64,000 nt of DNA, from NCBI GenBank assembly GCA_016903695.1, contig JADQBB010000006.1, positions 62,001 to 126,000 of the forward strand, given 5' to 3'. Shown piece after piece: positions 36,451-46,354 of the stretch. The DNA comes from Chlorogloea purpurea SAG 13.99. Its GTDB lineage: Bacteria > Cyanobacteriota > Cyanobacteriia > Cyanobacteriales > Microcystaceae. The translations under genes and the position numbers were made by a program. The first letter of the stretch is position 1. Every line of letters begins with the position of its first letter. The notes below the pieces were generated by a model. The model was not told the origin of the DNA and did not search any database. It was given only the letters and a program-made list of their open reading frames with translations.

Positions 36451-37155
36451 CTAAAAACTGATGGCTGCTTGGGGATTGGGCGACCCTGCCCCGACGGGAG
36501 GGCGCTTCTGTATACCTTCTCCCAATCTTCTCACGACGCTGATACCGTATTGTTCTAGAGTAACACTGGGATTATCGGGATTGGTGTCGATCGCTTTCAC
36601 CAATACTTGGCCGTTGGATAATCTCGCTCCCGTCGTCACCCGACGTTCGGTTCTTTCTCCTGGGGCCTGTACCACCGCTAGTGGTGTATTGCCCAGTTGA
36701 ATAATTCCTGAAACCAAAACTCCTCTGGCTTCAGCGGGATTCGGTGGTGGTGGTGGCGCTACGGCTATTTTCGGCGTTACCACCGGTTGAGATTGTCCTT
36801 GGGGGGGTTTGGGTGGTTGGGGTGGTTCTATAGTTGGGATAACCGTGATCGTTGGCTGAATAGGAAGACTATTGAAGGGATCGGGTCGCTGTCTGGCGAT
36901 CGTGGCTTTCCTATCCTGAGGATTCGTGGAGGGTATTAGACCCGCGGGGAGGGGGCGAGTAGTTGCTGTTAGGGCGGGAACGCTCGGAGATGGGTTAGGC
37001 GTTGGGCTTGCTGATGGGGCGGGAGCGGGACTTTCTTGAGTGATAGTCGCCGTGGGCTGGCCGGAGGGACAACCTGTTAATAGAATTGTTAAGGCGGAGC
37101 CAACGAGGCTTATCTGTACATAATTACGATTGATTTTTTTCACCTTCATCCACAC
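36451..37155 (-). CDS. Proline-rich putative lipoprotein, PilP-like C-terminus
   Basis: 234 residues. The N-terminus has a hydrophobic stretch ending in a lipobox (ILLTGC), so the mature protein would be lipid-anchored. A long proline/serine/threonine-rich linker (about 35-140, including PAPAPSASPTPNPSPSVP) leads to a small folded domain: GVLVSGIIQLGNTPLAVVQA, RVTTGARLSNGQVLVKAIDT, VTLEQYGISVVRRLGE. That pattern recalls the beta-domain of PilP-type type IV pilus lipoproteins, a resemblance by eye only. It lies downstream of psaB, separated by a strong hairpin. Confidence 0.65.
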   Translation of the reverse strand: MWMKVKKINRNYVQISLVGSALTILLTGCPSGQPTATITQESPAPAPSASPTPNPSPSVPALTATTRPLPAGLIPSTNPQDRKATIARQRPDPFNSLPIQPTITVIPTIEPPQPPKPPQGQSQPVVTPKIAVAPPPPPNPAEARGVLVSGIIQLGNTPLAVVQAPGERTERRVTTGARLSNGQVLVKAIDTNPDNPSVTLEQYGISVVRRLGEGIQKRPPVGAGSPNPQAAISF

Positions 37156-37272
37156 AAAGTTAAAATTTTTTACAAAAATGTTAGTTCAACTAAAAATGTT
37201 GTACGGGTTTTCGGAAGAGGTGTGAGAGCAATAAAAGCTTATTACTACGATAACCTATGTTATCAAAAGTGA

Positions 37273-37297
37273 AACCCCCACCGTGGGGGTGGGGGTT
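37273..37297 (-). terminator. Hairpin terminator after psaB
   Basis: ACCCCCA (37274-37280) and TGGGGGT (37284-37290) form a GC-rich stem around CCG, and a second GGGGGTT (37291-37297) allows an alternative pairing. On the minus strand it lies about 24 bases after the psaB stop and is followed by a short T-rich stretch (CTTTTGATA). It probably ends the psaA-psaB message. Confidence 0.6.
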
Positions 37298-37320
37298 GAA
37301 GTTAATGGATAACTCCGTCT

Positions 37321-39522
37321 TTAGCCGAACTTACCGGCGGTGGAAGCGATCAAGAAGGCTGCGTAGGTGAAGATGTAACCCACGGTGAAGTGAGCTAGAC
37401 CCACCAAACGACCTTGGACGATCGACATAGCCACGGGCTTATCTTTCCAACGAACCAGGTTCGCTAGAGGAGTACGTTCGTGCGCCCAAACGAGGGTTTC
37501 GATCAACTCTTGCCAGTAACCACGCCAAGAGATGAGGAACATGAAACCGGTAGCCCAGACGAGGTGTCCGAAGAGGAACATCCAAGCCCAAACCGATAGG
37601 TTATTTACGCCATATGGGTTGTAACCGTTGATTAACTGTGCGGAGTTCGCCCAGAGGTAATCACGGAACCAGCCCATCAGGTAGGTAGAGTTCTCATTGA
37701 ATTGAGCTACGTTACCGCCCCAAACAGCGAGGTGTTTCCAGTGCCAGTAGAATGTTACCCAACCCAAGGTGTTCAACATCCAGAACATGGCGAGGTAGAA
37801 GGAATCCCAACCGGAGATGTCGCAAGTACCGCCACGACCGGGGCCGTCGCAAGGGAAGGCATAACCGAAATCTTTTTTATCGGGCATTAACTTCGATCCA
37901 CGAGCATCCAAAGCACCTTTCACGAGGATTAGGGTGGTGGTGTGTAAACCGAGAGCGATAGCGTGGTGAACTAGGAAGTCACCGGGGCCGATCGTTAAGA
38001 AGAGGGAGTTTGTCCCACTGTTGATAGCGTCTAACCAACCGGGCAACCAAGCGGCACCGGCGGTGGAAGCGATGCTATCGGGGTTAGATAGTAGGGTGTT
38101 CATACCGTACAGGGCTTTCCCCGAAGTTGCTTGAACGAACTGAGCGAATACGGGTTCGATCAGGATTTGTTTTTCAGGGGTTCCGAAGGCTACTACTACA
38201 TCGTTATGAACGTAGAGGCCGAGGGTGTGGAAACCGAGGAATAAAGAGACCCAACTGAGGTGGGAGATGATAGCTTCTTTGTGGTTCAACACGCGGGCTA
38301 ACACGTTATCTTTATTCGCTTCGGGATCGTAGTCACGTACCCAGAATATCGCACCGTGGGCGAATCCGCCTACCATCAAGAAACCAGCGATGTACTGGTG
38401 ATGGGTGTAGAGGGCCGCTTGGGTGGTGAAGTCCTTCGCCATGAACACGTAAGGAGGCATAGCGTACATATGCTGGGCGACCAAGGAGGTAACAACACCT
38501 AAAGCACCTAACGCCAACCCTAACTGGAAGTGTAGGGAGTTGTTGACGGTGTCGTATAGGTTTTTGTGACCTGCCCCTAGTCTACCGCTGGGGGGTCTGT
38601 GAGCATTGAGAACCTCTTTAATGCTGTGACCGATGCCCCAGTTGGTTTTGTACATGTGACCGGCGATGATGAAGATCACTGCGATCGCTAAGTGGTGGTG
38701 AGCCATATCTGTTAGCCAGAGGGACTCGGTTTGAGGATTAAAACCACCTAGGAAAGTTAGGATCGCTGTTCCCGCGCCGGTCGCAGTGCCGAATACGTGA
38801 CCCGCGGTGTCGGGATTGTCCGCGTATACTCCCCAGTTACCGGTGAAGAAGGGTAATAACCCAGCCGGGTGAGGGGCTACGGAGAGGAAGTTATCCCAAC
38901 CTACGTGCTGACCTCTAGATTCAGGGATGGCGACGTGAACTAAGTGACCTGTCCAAGCTAGAGAACTAACACCGAATAAACCGGCGAGGTGGTGATTCAA
39001 ACGAGATTCTGCATTTTTGAACCAGGCAAGGCTAGGACGGAACTTAGGTTGTAAGTGTAACCAGCCTGCGAACAGGAAAATAGAAGACAGAATTAAGAGG
39101 AATACCGCACCTTGATACAGGTCTTGGTTGTTGGTCATGCCGATGGTGTAGAACCAATGGTATACACCCGAATAAGCGATGTTGACCGGATTGGATGCGC
39201 CCGCTTGGGTGAAAGCGTCGATCGCTCCCTTACCGAAGTGGGGGTCCCAGATCGCGTGGGCGATGGGACGGATATTTAAGGGATCTTTAATCCACTGCTC
39301 GAAGTTACCTTGCCATGCTACGTGGAATAGGGTGCCGGAAGTCCACAGGAAGATGATAGCGATGTGGCCGAAATGAGATGCGAAAATCTTTTGATAGAGA
39401 TTTTCTTCGGTCATGCCGTCATGGCTTTCAAAGTCGTGGGCTGTAGCAATCCCGTACCATAGGCGACGCGTAGTGGGATCTTGAGCGAGATCCTGGCTAA
39501 ATTTGGGGAATTTCGTTGCCAT
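37321..39522 (-). CDS. psaB: Photosystem I P700 apoprotein A2 (PsaB)
   Basis: 733 residues, normal length. PsaB forms with PsaA the core heterodimer carrying P700, the primary acceptors and the F-X [4Fe-4S] cluster. The F-X loop is present as [18 protein letters not shown] with its two cysteines. Eleven membrane segments with many conserved histidines are visible, and the N-terminus [20 protein letters not shown] is typical. GAGG lies upstream of the ATG. It follows psaA after 233 bases. Confidence 0.99.
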   Translation of the reverse strand: MATKFPKFSQDLAQDPTTRRLWYGIATAHDFESHDGMTEENLYQKIFASHFGHIAIIFLWTSGTLFHVAWQGNFEQWIKDPLNIRPIAHAIWDPHFGKGAIDAFTQAGASNPVNIAYSGVYHWFYTIGMTNNQDLYQGAVFLLILSSIFLFAGWLHLQPKFRPSLAWFKNAESRLNHHLAGLFGVSSLAWTGHLVHVAIPESRGQHVGWDNFLSVAPHPAGLLPFFTGNWGVYADNPDTAGHVFGTATGAGTAILTFLGGFNPQTESLWLTDMAHHHLAIAVIFIIAGHMYKTNWGIGHSIKEVLNAHRPPSGRLGAGHKNLYDTVNNSLHFQLGLALGALGVVTSLVAQHMYAMPPYVFMAKDFTTQAALYTHHQYIAGFLMVGGFAHGAIFWVRDYDPEANKDNVLARVLNHKEAIISHLSWVSLFLGFHTLGLYVHNDVVVAFGTPEKQILIEPVFAQFVQATSGKALYGMNTLLSNPDSIASTAGAAWLPGWLDAINSGTNSLFLTIGPGDFLVHHAIALGLHTTTLILVKGALDARGSKLMPDKKDFGYAFPCDGPGRGGTCDISGWDSFYLAMFWMLNTLGWVTFYWHWKHLAVWGGNVAQFNENSTYLMGWFRDYLWANSAQLINGYNPYGVNNLSVWAWMFLFGHLVWATGFMFLISWRGYWQELIETLVWAHERTPLANLVRWKDKPVAMSIVQGRLVGLAHFTVGYIFTYAAFLIASTAGKFG

Positions 39523-39707
39523 ACTGATCTGAAGATGTCCTCGCTAAACAACAGAGGCTATTGCAGAATTGCTGCTCATTTCCTTTTTTAGTCGAACTCT
39601 GTAACGGAAATCTTTTACAGAGGCCAGTGTTAAAAACGGTTTTCAATTCGGGTGTTTATACCCTAGGGGGGTTGATGGTTATGATGTCTATCTTACTACT
39701 GCTTTTA

Positions 39708-39741
39708 GAGCTTGGGTCAATCTTATGGGACTGACCCGCTC
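39708..39741 (-). promoter_or_regulatory. Intercistronic hairpin between psaA and psaB
   Basis: GAGC-TT-GGGTCA (39708-39719) can pair with TGACCC-GCTC (39732-39741), a 10-bp stem with a two-base bulge and a 12-base loop. It lies shortly after the psaA stop. It could be a processing site, a stabilising 3' hairpin or a weak attenuator setting the psaA:psaB ratio. The rest of the 39523-39755 gap shows nothing else clear. Confidence 0.45.
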
Positions 39742-39755
39742 CGCAAGAGCGATCG

Positions 39756-42011
39756 TTAACCGATCGATAGACTTCGCGCCAAGAAGAATGCCCAAGTAGT
39801 CACGATTCCCCCTAAGAGGTAGTGGGCTACACCGACAGCACGGCCCTGAATGATGCTCAGAGCGCGAGGCTGAATGGAAGGAGCAACTCTTAATTTATTG
39901 TGGGCCCAAACGATCGACTCGATCAACTCTTGCCAGTAACCACGTCCGCTGAAGAGGAACATGAGGCTGAAGGCGAAGATGAAGTGACCGCCTAGGAACA
40001 GTATGCCGTAAGCCGATAACGCTGAGCCGTAGGAGTTGATTACCTGTGCGGCTTGCGCCCAGAGGAAATCTCTCAACCAGCCGTTGATCGTGATCGCGCT
40101 TTGAGCGAAGTTACCTAGGGTAACGTGGGTTACGCTGCCATCGGGGGCTACTGTACCCCATACGTCCGATTGCATTTTCCAACTGAAGTGGAAGATAACG
40201 ACCGATATGGAGTTGTACATCCAGAATAATCCGAGGAATACGTGATCCCAGCCGGATACTTGGCAAGTACCGCCACGACCTGGACCATCGCAAGGGAAAC
40301 GGAAGCCGAGGTTAGCTTTGTCTGGTATCAGACGAGAGCCTCTAGCATAGAGTACACCTTTGAGAAGGATCAGTACGGTTACGTGAATGGTGAAAGCGTG
40401 GATGTGATGCACCATAAAGTCGGCAGTCCCGAGGGCGATGGGCATCATGGCCACTTTTCCTGCCACTGCCACGGTAGCACCGCCGAACGCGTAACTAGCA
40501 GGTTCTAAAGCGTTGGGGGCTGTTGCGCCTGGGGCGAGGGTGTGCAGGTTTTGTACCCACTGAGCGAACACTGGCTGCAGACGGATCGCTGTGTCAGAGA
40601 ACATGTCCTGAGGGCGACCTAAAGCACGCATGGTGTCGTTGTGGATGTAGAGTCCGAAGCTATGGAAGCCTAGGAAGATACATACCCAATTCAGGTGGGA
40701 GATGATGGCATCTCTGTGACGTATCACCCGATCGAGTAGGTTATCTACGTTTTTCGCCGGATCATAGTCTCTGACCATGAAGATAGCACCGTGGGCACCC
40801 GCACCTACGATCAGGAATCCACCTATCCATGTGTGATGAGTGAACAGGGATAGTTGGGTCGCGTAATCGATCGCTTGATAGGGATAAGGCGGCATGGCGT
40901 ACATGTGATGGGCCACGATGATCGTCAGAGAACCTAACAGGGCTAAGTTAATAGCTAGTTGGGCGTGCCAGGAGGTGGTCAGGATTTCGTACAGTCCTTT
41001 GTGACCTTGCCCGGTGAAAGGCCCTTTGTGGTTTTCGAGGATCTGTTTCATGCTGTGACCGATACCCCAGTTGGTACGATACATGTGACCTGCAATGATG
41101 AACAGGACAGCGATCGCCAAGTGATGGTGTGCGCTATCGGACAACCATAAACCACCCGTTACCGGATTCAAACCGCCTTTGAAGGTTAGGAAGTCTGAAT
41201 AAACTCCCCAGTTCAAGGTGAAGAACGGCGCTAAACCTTGGGCGAAGCTGGGATACAGTTCCGTCATTTTGGTCGGGTCGAGAATGAACTCGTGAGGCAA
41301 GGGGATGTCCTGTGGGGCCACACCGGCATCGAGCAACTTGTTGATTGGTAAGGAAACGTGGATTTGATGACCCGCCCAAGATAAGGAGCCTAAGCCCAAT
41401 AATCCTGCTAGGTGGTGGTTCATCATCGATTCCACGTTCTGGAACCATTCTAATTTCGGTGCCCGTTTGTGGTAGTGGAACCAACCAGCGAACAACATCA
41501 AGCCAGCCATTACCAAACCACCGATGGCGGTGCAGTATAACTGGTAGGTGTTGGTGAAACCGGAGGCGCGCCAGAGATAGAACAATCCAGATGTGATCTG
41601 AATTCCGCTGAAGCCACCGCCTACATCGGCGTTTAAAATACCTTGTCCGACGATCGGCCATACCACTTGAGCGCTGGGCTTGATATGGGTGGGATCGATC
41701 AACCAAGATTCATAGTTAGAAAATTTCGCGCCGTGGAAGTACATTCCACTTAACCAAACAAAGACAACCGCTAGGTGTCCGAAGTGGGCACTGAAGATTT
41801 TCCGGGAAATATCTTCCAGGTCGCTGGTTTGGCTATCAAAATCGTGAGCGTTGGCGTGTAGGTTCCAAATCCAAGTGGTGGTTTTTGGACCTTTGGCTAA
41901 AGTGCGGTCGAAGTGTCCTGGTTGTCCCCACTTCTCAAATGAAGTAGGTACGGGATCTTTATCTACGCTGACTTTAACTTTCGCCTCTTTAGAGGGAGGA
42001 CTGATTGTCAT
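39756..42011 (-). CDS. psaA: Photosystem I P700 apoprotein A1 (PsaA)
   Basis: 751 residues, normal length. PsaA is the partner of PsaB in the reaction-centre core. The F-X cluster loop reads [18 protein letters not shown]. The N-terminus ([20 protein letters not shown]) and [35 protein letters not shown] are characteristic. Eleven membrane segments are visible, with a C-terminal ARSLSIG end. GAGG precedes the ATG. It heads the psaA-psaB operon; the 495-base region upstream should hold its light-regulated promoter. Confidence 0.99.
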   Translation of the reverse strand: MTISPPSKEAKVKVSVDKDPVPTSFEKWGQPGHFDRTLAKGPKTTTWIWNLHANAHDFDSQTSDLEDISRKIFSAHFGHLAVVFVWLSGMYFHGAKFSNYESWLIDPTHIKPSAQVVWPIVGQGILNADVGGGFSGIQITSGLFYLWRASGFTNTYQLYCTAIGGLVMAGLMLFAGWFHYHKRAPKLEWFQNVESMMNHHLAGLLGLGSLSWAGHQIHVSLPINKLLDAGVAPQDIPLPHEFILDPTKMTELYPSFAQGLAPFFTLNWGVYSDFLTFKGGLNPVTGGLWLSDSAHHHLAIAVLFIIAGHMYRTNWGIGHSMKQILENHKGPFTGQGHKGLYEILTTSWHAQLAINLALLGSLTIIVAHHMYAMPPYPYQAIDYATQLSLFTHHTWIGGFLIVGAGAHGAIFMVRDYDPAKNVDNLLDRVIRHRDAIISHLNWVCIFLGFHSFGLYIHNDTMRALGRPQDMFSDTAIRLQPVFAQWVQNLHTLAPGATAPNALEPASYAFGGATVAVAGKVAMMPIALGTADFMVHHIHAFTIHVTVLILLKGVLYARGSRLIPDKANLGFRFPCDGPGRGGTCQVSGWDHVFLGLFWMYNSISVVIFHFSWKMQSDVWGTVAPDGSVTHVTLGNFAQSAITINGWLRDFLWAQAAQVINSYGSALSAYGILFLGGHFIFAFSLMFLFSGRGYWQELIESIVWAHNKLRVAPSIQPRALSIIQGRAVGVAHYLLGGIVTTWAFFLARSLSIG

Positions 42012-42506
42012 GGAGATTCGCCTCGCGAGACAATGGACTTAGCTTTTTTTGAGGATAGATTTTTTATCGGGTCGAAAACAGCGTAGACCTAGCTGTCTTC
42101 TATTTAATGTAGCTTTTTTTTCCTGTTACTGTTACATTCCAGGCTTAAGCATCAATAGTTGATGATAAATCTTTGTACTCTTTTCTGTTTGCTATGCTTA
42201 ACAATAATTAAAATTATCTTAATGCTTGAGTTTATATAGCTTTTATGCTACACGCGTCCGCTCATAACTTAATAAAGTACAAGCTTTCGTCACAAAACTT
42301 TACTATCAAGGAAAATTCAACTTATTTTTATCCATACCTCACCCTGAAGGGGGAAAATGTCATGGATAATATTCAATAGTTATCGTCAGAAAAATTTATG
42401 CGAGAAACGGGTAAAATTAAGGCAATATTGTCGAGTTTTGGGAATTAAACTTCAAAACCATCAAGAAAATTCAATCATTAGTATTCAATTGTAACGGGTA
42501 GAAAGA
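42012..42506. other. psaA upstream regulatory region
   Basis: 495 bases between divergent genes. It contains a palindrome CATCAATAGTTGATG (42150-42164) and, close by, a single GTTACATT (42129-42138) resembling one half of an HLR1/RpaB site; I found no second half at the right spacing. A plus-strand frame of 45 codons (42357-42494) follows a GGGGG stretch but matches nothing I know, so I do not call it a gene. Confidence 0.4.
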
Positions 42507-43985
42507 ATGAAGGTGTCATCTCTGATACAGCAATTTAGCTCAAGAACCTTGATAAATTTACTGTTAGTAATAGTTTTAACCATCGGTACCGCTTGTAGTT
42601 CCATACCAGATCATTCTCCCCCTTCCCTCACAGAAGCCTTGAAAACCGTGGTGAAGGGAGAAAAACTCCGAGAGGTGGCACCACCTACCCTCATCCAACA
42701 ATTGAGCCAAACTTTAGACCAGTACGCTCCACAAGTAACGATCGTCTCTCCAGAAAACGAGCGAATTTACTCCGGCACAGCGGTAGACGTAGAGTTGAAA
42801 GTGCAAAACTTGCCGATTTTCAAAAACGAAGAGTTGGCTCTCGGCCCCCATCTAGAGCTATTCGTGGATAATCAATTCTCGCGCTCCGTTTACAGCACTG
42901 ACGAAAAAATCACCATCGATAACCTCTCACCGGGCACGCACACCATCAGAGTTTTCGCCGCCCGCCCCTGGCACGAAAGTTATAAAAACGACGGCGCTTA
43001 CGCTCAAACTACCTTTCACGTTATCGGTAAAACGGGAGCTAATACGCCCGACCCGAATTTACCCCTGCTAACCTATAATCAGCCCCAGGGCAAATACGGC
43101 GCCGAACCGATCCTTTTAGACTTTTATCTCACCAATGCCCCCCTGCACCTCGTGGCGAAGGCAGATGATAGCGATCCGATAGCAGACTGGAGAATAAAAG
43201 TTACCATCAACGGCGAAAGCTTCTTCCTCGATAACTGGACACCGATCTATCTCCAAGGGTTTCAACCGGGGCCCAACTACATTCAACTAGAATTCATCGA
43301 CGATAAGGGCGAAAAAATCGATAACGTTTTCAATACCACCATCGCCGTGATCGATTATGAACCAGGGTACGAGGATACGTTGAGCAAACTCACCAAAGGC
43401 GAACTTTCAGCGATCGCCGCCCGCTCCTTGGTAGAAGTCAAACCCGAAAGTATTCCCGATGCGGAAATCCCCCAACCCGTAGAAGAAACGCAGGCCCCTG
43501 AAGAAGTGAAGGAAACAACTCCCCTGACCTTACCGGAAATCGAAGCGGCCCCAGAAACGGAAACGGGCCCGGAAATCGAAGCGGCCCCGGAAGCGGAAAG
43601 CAGCCCGGAAATGGAACTCGAAGAGCCGTTTACGCCACCATTAACCCCCCCGGAAGCACAACAAGAGTCCATCACGCCCGAACCAACGCTCGAAGCCCCG
43701 GAGCCGATTATTCTAGAAGAAATACCGGATTTAGTCCTACCCGAAGAAATCCAAGTTAAAACAGTACCTCTGTTAGAACCAATTCCCGATTTAATTCTCC
43801 CGGAAGACACTAAAGTAGAAACTCCCGCTCCCGAAGTGCTGCCGGAAGAGGTGCGAGTAGAAACACCCGCCCCAGAGACGGTCATCGACAAAATTACTGA
43901 GCCGGAAAAAACCGAATCTATGCCTTCACCTTCCGATGTAGAGCCTAGAGTCATGGATAAATTACGATCGCTTTTCAACGGCTAA
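42507..43985 (+). CDS. Putative lipoprotein with acidic proline/glutamate-rich tail
   Basis: 492 residues. An N-terminal membrane stretch ends at a lipobox-like GTACSS (Cys near residue 31). The folded part (about 60-290) has two beta-rich, FN3/Ig-like sections: QVTIVSPENERIYSGTAVDVELKVQNL to GTHTIRVFAARPWHESYKN, and YGAEPILLDFYLTNAPLHLVA to FQPGPNYIQLEFID. The last 180 residues are an acidic P/E-rich region with imperfect repeats (EIEAAPE, PIPDL, VETPAPE). It is probably a surface or periplasmic protein conserved in cyanobacteria; its role is unknown. Confidence 0.75.
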   Translation: MKVSSLIQQFSSRTLINLLLVIVLTIGTACSSIPDHSPPSLTEALKTVVKGEKLREVAPPTLIQQLSQTLDQYAPQVTIVSPENERIYSGTAVDVELKVQNLPIFKNEELALGPHLELFVDNQFSRSVYSTDEKITIDNLSPGTHTIRVFAARPWHESYKNDGAYAQTTFHVIGKTGANTPDPNLPLLTYNQPQGKYGAEPILLDFYLTNAPLHLVAKADDSDPIADWRIKVTINGESFFLDNWTPIYLQGFQPGPNYIQLEFIDDKGEKIDNVFNTTIAVIDYEPGYEDTLSKLTKGELSAIAARSLVEVKPESIPDAEIPQPVEETQAPEEVKETTPLTLPEIEAAPETETGPEIEAAPEAESSPEMELEEPFTPPLTPPEAQQESITPEPTLEAPEPIILEEIPDLVLPEEIQVKTVPLLEPIPDLILPEDTKVETPAPEVLPEEVRVETPAPETVIDKITEPEKTESMPSPSDVEPRVMDKLRSLFNG

Positions 43986-44098
43986 CTGGAGAATCGTCAA
44001 CGATCGTAAAACAATACCGTAGATTGGTGTTTTTTTGGGTTAACTAAACTATAATTTCATCGTTGGTAACGAGTTTGTTATTTCCAAGTGAGGACTTT

Positions 44099-44461
44099 GT
44101 GTTTAAAATAATTTATTCTTTAGCTTTATTGAGCGCTGCCACTATCAGCGCCGCCCTACCCGTTCACGCTGAAATTTTAGTGAGTCAATTACGGGGTCAC
44201 GAGACCTACGCGAAAGAACCTCAAATGAATATGAGCGACTACGTGGTAGGTAGAGTTAGAGGCGCAGTAGGCGGTATACTGTCCGTACAATTCTATCAAC
44301 CAGTGACCGTCGGTAATCGTGAAGTTAAAGGCGTTAATGTTAGCGGTGGCGCCACTCCAGGCGATGACGTGATTTTCCAGATTATTGACGACAAATTAGT
44401 TTTTGTTGGCCCCGCTCATCCCTATTGGGTTACTCGCCTAAAAATTAAGCCCGAAAGCTAG
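44099..44461 (+). CDS. Small secreted cyanobacterial protein, unknown
   Basis: 120 residues from the GTG at 44099, chosen because GAGG lies about seven bases upstream and the signal peptide begins there (FKIIYSLALLSAATISAALPVHA). A TTG at 44063 would add 12 residues. The mature part is small and beta-rich (YVVGRVRGAVGGILSVQFYQPVTVGNREVKG, ending PAHPYWVTRLKIKPES). I recognise no family. A hairpin with a T-run follows the gene. Confidence 0.65.
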   Translation: MFKIIYSLALLSAATISAALPVHAEILVSQLRGHETYAKEPQMNMSDYVVGRVRGAVGGILSVQFYQPVTVGNREVKGVNVSGGATPGDDVIFQIIDDKLVFVGPAHPYWVTRLKIKPES

Positions 44462-44500
44462 AAAGCTAAAACGAATTTCAGCTTTATTTGCCCCTAAATC

Positions 44501-44529
44501 CCCCTTCCGACCACGGCAGAGGGGTTTTG
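44501..44529 (+). terminator. Probable terminator after the small secreted gene
   Basis: CCCCTTCCG pairs imperfectly with CGGCAGAGGGG around an ACCA loop and is followed by TTTTGT. It lies about 40 bases after the stop at 44461. The stem has a mismatch, so confidence is modest. Confidence 0.35.
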
Positions 44530-44569
44530 TAGTAGCGTATTTTTCTGCTGGCTAATGGCTTTGTTGCCA

Positions 44570-44878
44570 TTAATCTTCATCGTTATCTTTATATTGACCT
44601 GGAGACGCGTTATAGATAGCATCTAGTTGTTGACGTGCGTCTTCTACCGTCACGGAGCGTATCACTAATAAAGGTTCATTAATAGGATTGCCTGCGTCAT
44701 CGAGTAATTCAGGATGGGGTACGGAGCGGGATTGATAGAAATTATTTTCCTGCTTACCGTTGCCAGAATAACGCCGCCCCGAATCCATGCTTACAGTCAG
44801 GAGACTGCGGATTAAATTACTGATAGTTAGAAAGGCAATAACCGTAAATGCCAAAATGTAGAGTAAATGTAACATCAA
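44570..44878 (-). CDS. DUF2973 membrane protein
   Basis: 102 residues. One N-terminal membrane helix (LLYILAFTVIAFLTISNLI) is followed by a soluble part with PHPELLDDAGNPINEPLLVIRSVTVEDARQQLDAIYNASPG, the recognisable core of the cyanobacterial DUF2973 family. The protein should be anchored with its C-terminus in the cytoplasm or stroma side. It lies 88 bases after the DUF2605 gene on the same strand, a pairing I expect to be conserved. The function is unknown. Confidence 0.82.
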   Translation of the reverse strand: MMLHLLYILAFTVIAFLTISNLIRSLLTVSMDSGRRYSGNGKQENNFYQSRSVPHPELLDDAGNPINEPLLVIRSVTVEDARQQLDAIYNASPGQYKDNDED

Positions 44879-44966
44879 TCTGCCTCCTAGAATGGTTGAG
44901 TTATGGAAATATATTAAATTGTGGGTTTTAAAAACAGAGTTCTACCCCTTCGCTTTAAAAAGCCTG

Positions 44967-45317
44967 TTAAGCTTCGTTTTCTTCCCGGTTAGCGTTCTCT
45001 TTCGCTTTTTGTAAAGAGCGCCATTCCCTAGATACCTGCCAACATTGAGCTACGAGTTTGTGCCAAGGTACTAAAATTTTTGACTCGATACCTACCTTCT
45101 CCCCTGTGACTTTAAATAATAATCGAGCCGTGGCAACTTCCTGTTGGGCTTGCTTCAGTCTTGACAGTAAGTCGTTTTGCTCATCAAGAGAAAGAAAAGG
45201 CAATCTCTCAGAATTTAATAATACTTCAGAACGAGAGAACCAATACTGAAAATCTTCAAATAATGGCTCTAGTATACTTTTGAGTAACTCTTGATCTTTG
45301 GGCTGAGAGTTTGACAT
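44967..45317 (-). CDS. DUF2605 protein
   Basis: 116 residues, all-helical and soluble: LLKSILEPLFEDFQYWFSRSEVLLNSERLPFLSLDEQNDLL and ARLLFKVTGEKVGIESKILVPWHKLVAQCWQVSREWR. These match the cyanobacterial DUF2605 family. It is directly upstream of the DUF2973 gene, same strand, likely the same transcript, so the two may work together at the membrane. No biochemical role can be inferred. Confidence 0.82.
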   Translation of the reverse strand: MSNSQPKDQELLKSILEPLFEDFQYWFSRSEVLLNSERLPFLSLDEQNDLLSRLKQAQQEVATARLLFKVTGEKVGIESKILVPWHKLVAQCWQVSREWRSLQKAKENANREENEA

Positions 45318-45405
45318 GATCTTTAAATCGCTAATCTTATCTACACTTATCTTAGCGTTATTTACATTTCTTCACATTATTTGGAGTAAGTTTTCAGAAA
45401 GGGGT

Positions 45406-46185
45406 TTAGAAGAAAGGCACGACGAACTGTAACAATAAAGAACCGACCATCTGGATGATCTTGTCGAACTGTCCCCCGCCCTGGTTATTGTCTCTAGGTT
45501 GACGGGCGATTTCCATACCCTTGATAAATTGTTGGGCGGCTTGATAACCCGATTGATCCTGTTGCTGTTGGAAAAGGTCAGAGGCTACTTTAGCGTCTTG
45601 GTCGGCCAGTTGATCTTTGCCGAGGCGATAATTGGATATGGCACGGGCCAGATAAGCGGGAGCGTAGGCAGAATCAAGAGCGAGGGATTGATTGAAATGC
45701 TCGATCGCCATACGATAATTCCCCTGTTGAGCTTCCGTGATACCCCAACTATAAAAACGCTCGTGGGAAGCGGCCGAATTAGGAATTCCCACTGCGCCCT
45801 GTACATAGGCATCTTCTAAACTAGCACCGGCGAAATTTGCCCCATTAAGGTAGGCTTCCCGTAAATCCACACCGGTTAAATTAGTTTTCGTGAGATTGGC
45901 CCCTTGAAGATTGGCCCCGTGTAGAGAAGCGCCCGCCAAGTTGGCACCGGTGAGATTAGCACCGCTAAGATTGGCGCGACTGAGGTTAGCCCCCGTTAAA
46001 TTAGCCCCCTGTAATTGAGCGCCAGGTAAATTGGATTGAACCAACCCGGCGTTAGATAAATCGCACCCCGGACAGCGGCGGGTACGGAGTAACGTCTGTA
46101 AGTCTTGCAAATCTTCGGCACGGGCGGTAGAGAGGAATAACAGCGGTGAGAAACCGATGATAAAAGTGGTTAAAAAAGGTTTCAT
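45406..46185 (-). CDS. Secreted pentapeptide-repeat and TPR protein
   Basis: 259 residues from the ATG at 46185; an in-frame ATG at 46212 would add nine residues ahead of the signal peptide (MKPFLTTFIIGFSPLLFLSTARA). After a CPGCDLSNAGL cap come about sixteen pentapeptide units of the A(N/D)LXX type, forming a right-handed quadrilateral beta-helix. A TPR-like helical part follows (HERFYSWGITEAQQGNYRMAIEHFNQSLALDSAYAPAYLARAISNYRLGKDQLADQDAKVA) and a hydrophobic C-terminal tail. It is probably in the lumen or periplasm as a protein-interaction scaffold. The function is unknown. Confidence 0.85.
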   Translation of the reverse strand: MKPFLTTFIIGFSPLLFLSTARAEDLQDLQTLLRTRRCPGCDLSNAGLVQSNLPGAQLQGANLTGANLSRANLSGANLTGANLAGASLHGANLQGANLTKTNLTGVDLREAYLNGANFAGASLEDAYVQGAVGIPNSAASHERFYSWGITEAQQGNYRMAIEHFNQSLALDSAYAPAYLARAISNYRLGKDQLADQDAKVASDLFQQQQDQSGYQAAQQFIKGMEIARQPRDNNQGGGQFDKIIQMVGSLLLQFVVPFF

Positions 46186-46354
46186 AGGATTTAAGATTGA
46201 AGTTGATTCCAAGATAGCCTAGTCATAGTGTTTATATCTAGGATAAAAAATTAAATGGCGGGCTGTACTGCAAAATACAGAATACATAACACTCTTAATT
46301 AGTTGTTACATAAAACTTTTCAGAATCTATAAAAAAGGACTTTAATTCATTACA

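Noticed and set aside
41134-41706. 190-codon minus-strand frame
   Set aside because: Lies entirely inside psaA in another frame.
42357-42494. 45-codon plus-strand frame upstream of the lipoprotein gene, with a G-rich stretch before it
   Set aside because: Composition unremarkable, no known small photosynthetic protein matches, and no conservation can be judged here.
43355-43978. 207-codon minus-strand frame rich in S and G
   Set aside because: Antisense shadow of the acidic proline-rich tail of the lipoprotein gene; low-complexity repeats keep the opposite frame open.
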